Assembly (NCBI GenBank): GCA_019009955.1
Contig: CM032233.1
Coordinates: 94,986,501 to 95,050,500 of the forward strand
Origin: Riptortus pedestris
Lineage: Eukaryota > Arthropoda > Insecta > Hemiptera > Alydidae
DNA length: 64,000 nucleotides
Reading direction: 5' to 3'
Part shown: positions 59,071 through 64,000 of the stretch, piece after piece
Layout of the letters: the number at the start of each line of letters is the position of its first letter
How positions within the stretch are numbered: the first letter of the stretch is position 1
The notes under the pieces: generated by a model
Told to the model about the DNA's origin: nothing
The model's input: only the letters and a program-made list of their open reading frames with translations
Database searches by the model: none
Made by a program: the position numbers and the translations under genes

Positions 59071-59566
59071 CAGGGTGGAGCAGAGGAAACGTATGTTTTT
59101 TTAACTGCTAGTAACGAGTGGGGGTGTTGACCTTGAATGAATTATGGCAGACTGCGCACACAATGCAGTTTCAGTCGCTATGGAGCGATGATTTGATCAT
59201 CAAATGTTCCCTGGACAAGTTATTTTGAGATATGGTGATGTTTACTGGCCCCCTATATCACCGGGTTGGTTGATGGGTGACTTCTATGTGTGAGGATATT
59301 TAAAATCAAAAGTCAACATGAACAAGCCTCGCACAATCGATAGCCAGAAGAATTCCATTCGTCAAGAAATTGAAGCTGTGGGGAATGAAGTGTCGGAGAG
59401 GATCCAAATTTGTATCCAGCAAGAAGGGCATGACATTATTTTTCGAACCTAATTAAAGTATGCTTATTTTAAAATGTATCCCTTAATGCTTGTTTTTACT
59501 AGTTTTATCGAACCGTGTCCCAGTCATTCAATACTGAAAAATATGTGTTTCCTCCTCCCCACTCTG
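59071..59566 (+). mobile_element. 496-bp mariner-like deletion derivative
   Basis: Flanked by TA (59069-59070, 59567-59568). Ends: CAGGGTGGAGCAGAGGAAAC at the left and, reversed, CAGAGTGGGGAGGAGGAAAC at the right, continuing with TATGTTTTTT / ATATTTTTC similarity. Only the end of the transposase is kept inside. Confidence 0.88.
59198..59452 (+). pseudogene. mariner/Tc-like transposase, C-terminal fragment
   Basis: 85 codons in a single frame with one internal TGA: HQMFPGQVILRYGDVYWPP, ISPGWLMGDFYV, stop, GYLKSKVNMNKPRTIDSQKN, SIRQEIEAVGNEVSERIQIC, IQQEGHDIIFRT, stop. The family pattern is ISRYGDVxWPPxSPDLTxxDFFLWGYLKSKVxxNKP, so this is the region around the third catalytic acid. Here SPD is changed to SPG and LW to a stop, so it is dead. 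The first two catalytic acids and the DNA-binding domain are deleted. Confidence 0.85.
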
Positions 59567-59569
59567 TAC

Positions 59570-60935
59570 ATTGAAAAAACACTCTGATATTTTCTCCCCA
59601 CGAAAACAGTTTTCCCTGCTCATTTCAGTGCCCTTATTGTTGGTTAGTCACTTCTAAAAGGCAAAGGGGAAAACTAAACTTCTTTACACGATTACATTCT
59701 ACTTTTTCTAGAAAATCAGAGCCATACTATTTAATTCTTATGTAAACAGCTAAACGCCTTTCCGTTTTTACACAATTACTTGTTTTGGTCAGACATTTAT
59801 AGACCTAGTAGCATCTATTATTTATAGTAGAAAAATAGTATGACATTAGGTCACAAGTATAAGCTTAGAACTGTGCTCACACCTTTTAAAGTACTGCATT
59901 GAGCTTTGAAGTTTGGGAAGAAAATTACTTACACCGCATTAACAAAAAAGTACTACTCTAGAGAAAGCTCATTTATCTGTTCAATTTTCATGAGATTGAA
60001 GTCAAAAACTCATTATTCACTCAAGGTATATAGAACTTAAAACAAATTTGAACAATTTCCACTCTTTCTTTAGGGAAAATTACAGCGTCGTGGCTATAGT
60101 TTGAAATTGTGTATATAGTCTTTAATGAGGGCAAATAAAAAAGAAAAAAAACTGTACTTCCAACTCTGAGCAGGGAGCACATTAGAAAGAAAGGATGAAA
60201 AGGTTAATTATTTACATGCTTTTGATATTGAGATGGGGGCTGAGGGATGGTTATTATACACTCTACCCCCTCCCCCCCACCGCTCAGGAGGCCCGACAAT
60301 GAGCTTCAACACACGCGCTCAGAGCTACCCTTTAATGTAGCCCTTGTTTCCAGGAGCAAAATAAATTATTAAATACACCTTATTCCTTTTTCACTTCCTC
60401 TTTCCCCGACCCTTCACATATGTTTAAGGGGGAAAGGGTGAATAAAGAATTGAAGATTTTTTTTAGACGGGAAATCGTTCTCAAGCCTTTAACACCCCTC
60501 ATTAATATTAGGAGACTTGTTAGCATTTCCAGATTATTTTCATATATTATTTATAGAGGGGAAGAGCCGGGGAGGGGGGTATAGATCCTCCAGCCTCCTT
60601 GCCCATCAGCTGGGGGAGAGACTTTGACTGGCGGCCTTCTCGTGGGGGTCTTTAGAACCGAAGGGGAAACTGTTTCTTCAACCCTTAACCATCTACATTG
60701 AAGAACAGTGGACGCTATCAGCAATTGATGAGAACGAAACTGCATCTTCGTTCATTAGTCCAGCTACGAAATCATGGCACGAAATGTGACCTCACCTTCG
60801 AAGGCTCTCAGGTTACTCAAGAATGAATGAATCAGAGTAGATCGTATATACAGAATACTAATTTGGAATACTGTGCCTCTCTGGAACCAGAAACTGTAGT
60901 CTCCTAGTATTTGATTCTGCGGTCTTTTAAAGTGC
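59570..60935. other. No gene recognised
   Basis: Unique sequence, purine/pyrimidine-rich near 60230-60440 and 60555-60680. No recognisable domain in any frame. Confidence 0.35.
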
Positions 60936-60939
60936 ATTA

Positions 60940-61325
60940 CAAAAAGTTCATCATAAACTCCATAAGTAAAGCAGATTTCCCACCTGATGGAATGATCTCA
61001 TCGCAATTTCTATGCCTACCATAGTAAAAATCCACTGTAGAGAGAATATAAATTTAAACTGGGAACGATATCCTTAATGAGAATGTTAGAAATTGCACCA
61101 AGAGTTGACGTTGAGTAAGGGCTAGAGTCTTAAATGTACTCGAATGTCCTCACATTCCTTGAACTGGGAATTGGCTTACCTAAAATTTCGACTTCAAGGC
61201 ATAATTTACATGTGCTCCTAGGTAAGAGGATGAACTCTGACTTTTATCAGATTTTCCCTAAGAGGAATCAGTTATTGAAGTCCTACTCATGACACGATTT
61301 TATATAATTTGTATTCTAAAAGCAA
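60940..61325. mobile_element. TACP relics: 5' cap (60943-60990, +) and 3' cap (61245-61325, -)
   Basis: AAAGTTCATCATAAACTCC, GTAAAGCAGATTTCCCACC is a worn 5' cap. TTATCAGATTTTCCCTAAG, GAGGAATCAGTTATTGAAG and TACTCATGACACGATTTTAT is a reversed 3' cap. The 250 bp between are unique. Confidence 0.5.
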
Positions 61326-61364
61326 GGTGTGGGAAAGAGATCGTGCATGAGTACTAATACAATT

Positions 61365-61707
61365 GTTGACTCCCGCTATAGTTATTAACATATATCATAT
61401 TTATACTTCGTTGTACGATAAAAGTGAATATAACAAATTTACTCTAAATAACAAAATAAACACCTTCTGTTATGCGCATGTTTGCTGAGAAACCAATAGG
61501 AAACGAAATATCCCGATTTATCACTTCAGGCTTCCCTTACAACCGCTCTCCTAACCGTTTCTAGAAATTTTAATATACCTTGTAATCATGGAGGAGTTAT
61601 TGCTAATTCACTTACCAAGTTTTGTTAATTTCGGTGCAATGGATAGTGCCCAATGAAATTGTTGACTCCAGCTTTAGGTTTTAGTGTATATCTCGTTTAT
61701 ACTTATT
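61365..61707 (-). mobile_element. Helitron internal fragment (one tandem unit)
   Basis: TGTTGACTCCCGCTATAG, TTTACTCTAAATAACAAAAT, AACCAATAGGAAACGAAATA, then a second GTTGACTCCAGCTTTAGG. It matches the ~298-bp unit of the Helitrons at 2605-3877 and 24009-25250. No ends are present. Confidence 0.75.
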
Positions 61708-61977
61708 CAAAATATATCTGTTATTATAAGTCGGATAGTAATATGCTATAGAACCAATCTTTTAAAACTGTTCTAAAATGGTTTCCTAAGGATGTTTTCA
61801 TAATTTTAGTATTAAGCGAGTTATTCGTACTTTCTTGTTATCTGCCTTCAGTAAGACCCCCCCCCTCTCTTCATCGGCAATTTACATATAAATAGAGAAT
61901 ATGTGGTGAGATGAGATCACATGCATGCTCATCGGAAATCTGCGTACTTTACGCAGCCCCCACGTGACGGTCTTTTG
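61708..61977 (-). mobile_element. TACP D-type 5' half
   Basis: TTATTATAAGTCGGATAGTA, TATAGAACCAATCTTTTAAA, AAGCGAGTTATTCGTACTTT, and 5' cap CGGAAATCTGCGTACTTTAC then CACGTGACGGTCTTTT. Confidence 0.7.
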
Positions 61978-62130
61978 GCAATTCAACCTTGTTCTCCACT
62001 TATTAAAATGCTATACTGAGGTATTTGGATCTCATTTTGTGGCAAATAAGTCGTATAGTATGGGGCTAGGTACTGATCCTTGTGTAGGACCTGCAACCAT
62101 TTTTAGTTTGTAAAAAGTCATGTTCATGAG
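61978..62130 (-). pseudogene. LINE reverse transcriptase fragment
   Basis: The minus-strand frame includes YKLKMVAGPTQGSVPSPILY and DLFATK, then a stop and DPNTSV..HFNKWRTRLNC. It matches the RT block AGVPQGSVLSPxLYNLF that precedes the catalytic YADD motif. The YADD region itself is not present. Both sides are TACP 5' ends in opposite orientation, so a ~150-bp LINE island remains between two TACP copies. Confidence 0.7.
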
Positions 62131-62141
62131 AAAAAACAAAG

Positions 62142-62550
62142 AGGCTGCGTAAACTAAGCAGATTTCCCACGTGACGTTATACAATAGAGAAAACTCCATA
62201 CGAGAGCTGAACAGTTGCGGCAAAGGGCCGAACTAGCTTTTGGCGGGAAATTCCGACGTACGTTATCGGCCCAAATTTAATAATAATGTCAATATCTGGG
62301 TTAATATTCAAGATAGAGAATAAATGTATAGAACAATATTTATAGTAAATTTAATTTACAATAAGATTGGTTCTATAAATTGATAGGAGATACTTCGAAT
62401 TTTCGAAAATCCCCCCTCTAAACCCCCCCTCCCACTGGTCCGATTTCAGCCATTAACGAACTTGATCTGTCGTTTTGCATAAAACGTTTAAATATCGGGT
62501 TTGGCAACGATCAAATAAAAATTGCGACCGCTATAGCGTTAACAGATATA

Positions 62551-62615
<65 letters not shown>

Positions 62616-62738
62616 TTGAACGGACCTCATTTTCGTCATCTCCTGGGTAGGATCGATGGACATTTGAAGAAAATTTTCGAAAATCGAGTCATGAGTACGA
62701 CTTCAATAGCAGATTTCCCTTAAGGTAAATCTGCTAAA
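62142..62738 (+). mobile_element. TACP copy, C-type, near complete
   Basis: Starts GAGGCTGCGTAAACTAAGC (first ~12 bp of the cap missing), C-type AGAGCTGAACAGTTGCGG, AACTAGCTTTTGGCGGG, C tract, GTCCGATTTCAGCCATTAAC, GACCGCTATAGCGTTAACAG, (TA)n 62546-62611, GGTAGGATCGATGGACATTT, AGCAGATTTCCCTTAAGG and AAATCTGCTAAAA. Confidence 0.88.
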
Positions 62739-63285
62739 ATGGAGGTCTAGATTAGTCTAGAGTATTTCCAAGTTGGCTGACACCCTTCGCAGATCCTTCT
62801 TACTGGCAGGCAAAGGGTTTTCTGTGCGTGCTGTATACTTTTGTTACAAATAAGACGCATGGTGGATGGTAGATACAATTGTGAATATTTTATTGCCTCG
62901 TTTATCCGCAAAAAAAATACTCCTAGAAAGCAGGATTGATGCGACTTAAAGAAATGTGGAGCTTTATCGTCGGAAGGAGGGAAAACGATCGGTAAAAGAG
63001 AATAATCGTCTTTTTCTTATCGTAGAGCGGTTATCCAAGGAGAAGGTGATAAATCCGAATATTGTAGCGGCGAACTTACTCCAGTATTTGTCAAGATGGT
63101 ATCGGGCCGGGGTGAGGTGGCCGGCCACCCCTCCAGCTTTACGGGGGCCTCTTCCAATCCCGCAATGCTGACAACAAGCAACACTTTACCTTCAACATTG
63201 GATCCCCCAAGATTGTAATGTCCCAATGCTTTATCACTAATATGACACATAGAACAGGACTGGAAATGTAAATAAATGGTTTTTA
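62739..63285. other. No gene recognised
   Basis: Unique sequence, GC-rich near 63100-63175. Opposed frames at 62956-63171 (+) and 63017-63250 (-) overlap without domains. Confidence 0.35.
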
Positions 63286-63287
63286 TT

Positions 63288-63424
63288 AGCTGTTTTCCCT
63301 TAAGGGAACTCAGTTATTGAGGTCGCGCTCATGACGCGATTTTTGAAACATTTCTTCAAACGTCCATCGATCCTACCCAGGAGATCACGAAAATGAGGTC
63401 CATTCAAAATTATATATATATAAA
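63288..63424 (-). mobile_element. TACP 3' end fragment
   Basis: GCTGTTTTCCCTTAAGGGAA, TTGAGGTCGCGCTCATGACG, CCATCGATCCTACCCAGGAG, ending in a short TA run. It abuts an oppositely oriented copy. Confidence 0.75.
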
Positions 63425-64000
63425 AGCAGAGGCTGCTGTGTAAACTAAGCAGATTTCCCTCGTGAAGTTTAGTAATAGATAAATCTACATACTGGTAACA
63501 CAACAGCACCGTGAATAAATACTAACGGAAATAAGAAATGTTTCATCCAATTTCAATAACCTGCCGACAGGAAGCGTTAGGTTAGAAATGTAAACAAACG
63601 GGTCTGCCCGTTTCACACCGGAAAGAATAACAATTTCTGAAATATATTAGAATATAACATATTAATTTTATTGAGAACTATTTACTATACCTAGTACTAT
63701 AAGTAATAATGAGTCAGAATAATTGTTATCTCAATCAAACAAATTTTAGTAGTCCAAAACCTTAAGACGGGGGGGGGCACCGGGACATATTTGCATGTAT
63801 CTCGTATAATAAAGGTCTCTTGAATACAATTTCAGGTATTTAAACTTCGAATAATGTGATTTATTATGTAGCAGAGTATTGTTTATGTAACATGAGTAGA
63901 AGTGGCGGTTTGCTGATGGCTGAAAACTGAAAAATGCAAATATCTCGGTTAATATTCAAGATAGAGAATAAATGTATAGAACAATATTTATAGCAAATTT
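63425..64000 (+). mobile_element. TACP copy, B-type, runs off the window
   Basis: AGAGGCTGCTGTGTAAACT, AAGCAGATTTCCCTCGTG, B-type TAATAGATAAATCTACATAC, CCTAGTACTATAAGTAATAA, TTGCATGTATCTCGTATAAT and CATGAGTAGAAGTGGCGG, to AACAATATTTATAGCAAATT at the window end. Confidence 0.82.

Overview
This is eukaryotic, almost certainly metazoan, repeat-dominated DNA. It is AT-rich, with many long (TA)n, (CA)n and (GA)n tracts and no dense coding. Every recognisable protein sequence is a decayed piece of a transposon. An arthropod source is plausible: the transposon mix (piggyBac, Tc1, mariner, Helitron, jockey-like LINEs, 5S- and tRNA-derived SINEs) fits, and there is a TATA box with a TCAGT initiator in one LTR-like element. 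This is inference, and species cannot be told by eye. I found no convincing host protein-coding gene, no intact rRNA or tRNA gene, and nothing prokaryotic.

The dominant structure is one interspersed family, here given the working label TACP (TA-core, palindrome-capped). By eye about 40 copies and fragments in both orientations cover roughly a quarter to a third of the window. In plus orientation a copy starts with a short hairpin (CGCAG-GGG-CTGCG) and the motif AAGCAGATTTCCC. It then has an AT-rich body, a C-rich tract ending in TTTCAG, a 14-bp palindrome, a (TA)n microsatellite of variable length, and a 3' end folding into a CCCTTAAGGG-centred palindrome ending CTGCTAAAA. At least four different 5' halves (A, B, C, D) are joined to the same 3' half. 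Most (TA)n tracts in the window sit at the same place inside a TACP copy.

Layout: 0-4 kb, 75-bp minisatellite, TACP split by a tRNA-Leu-derived SINE, then a complete non-autonomous Helitron (2605-3877). 5-10 kb, TACP copies, one carrying a deleted piggyBac (7517-8810). 10.3-11.9 kb, LINE-tail-like repeat and a solo-LTR-like element with a 28-bp tandem array. 12-19 kb, TACP, microsatellites, a foldback element and a LINE fragment. 19-22 kb, a second deleted piggyBac and a 564-bp element with about 114-bp inverted repeats. 24-25.3 kb, second Helitron. 25.4-26.6 kb, AT-rich higher-order satellite. 30-35 kb, LINE pieces, TACP, SINE. 36-38.6 kb, nested TACP. 40.7-43.7 kb, TACP, rearranged inverted-repeat element and a Tc1 element with doubled terminal repeats. 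46-51 kb, TACP and a satellite-bearing element. 51-57 kb, TACP, 5S-derived SINE, second satellite array, LINE tail. 59-62 kb, mariner deletion derivative, Helitron fragment, LINE RT fragment. 62-64 kb, TACP copies running off the end.

The elements interact by nesting: piggyBac, SINE and other TACP copies sit inside TACP copies, and LINE and inverted-repeat elements are fused or cut by one another. The most interesting candidate is the TACP family itself: a modular, non-coding, microsatellite-carrying mobile element with a portable 3' splice-site-like segment.
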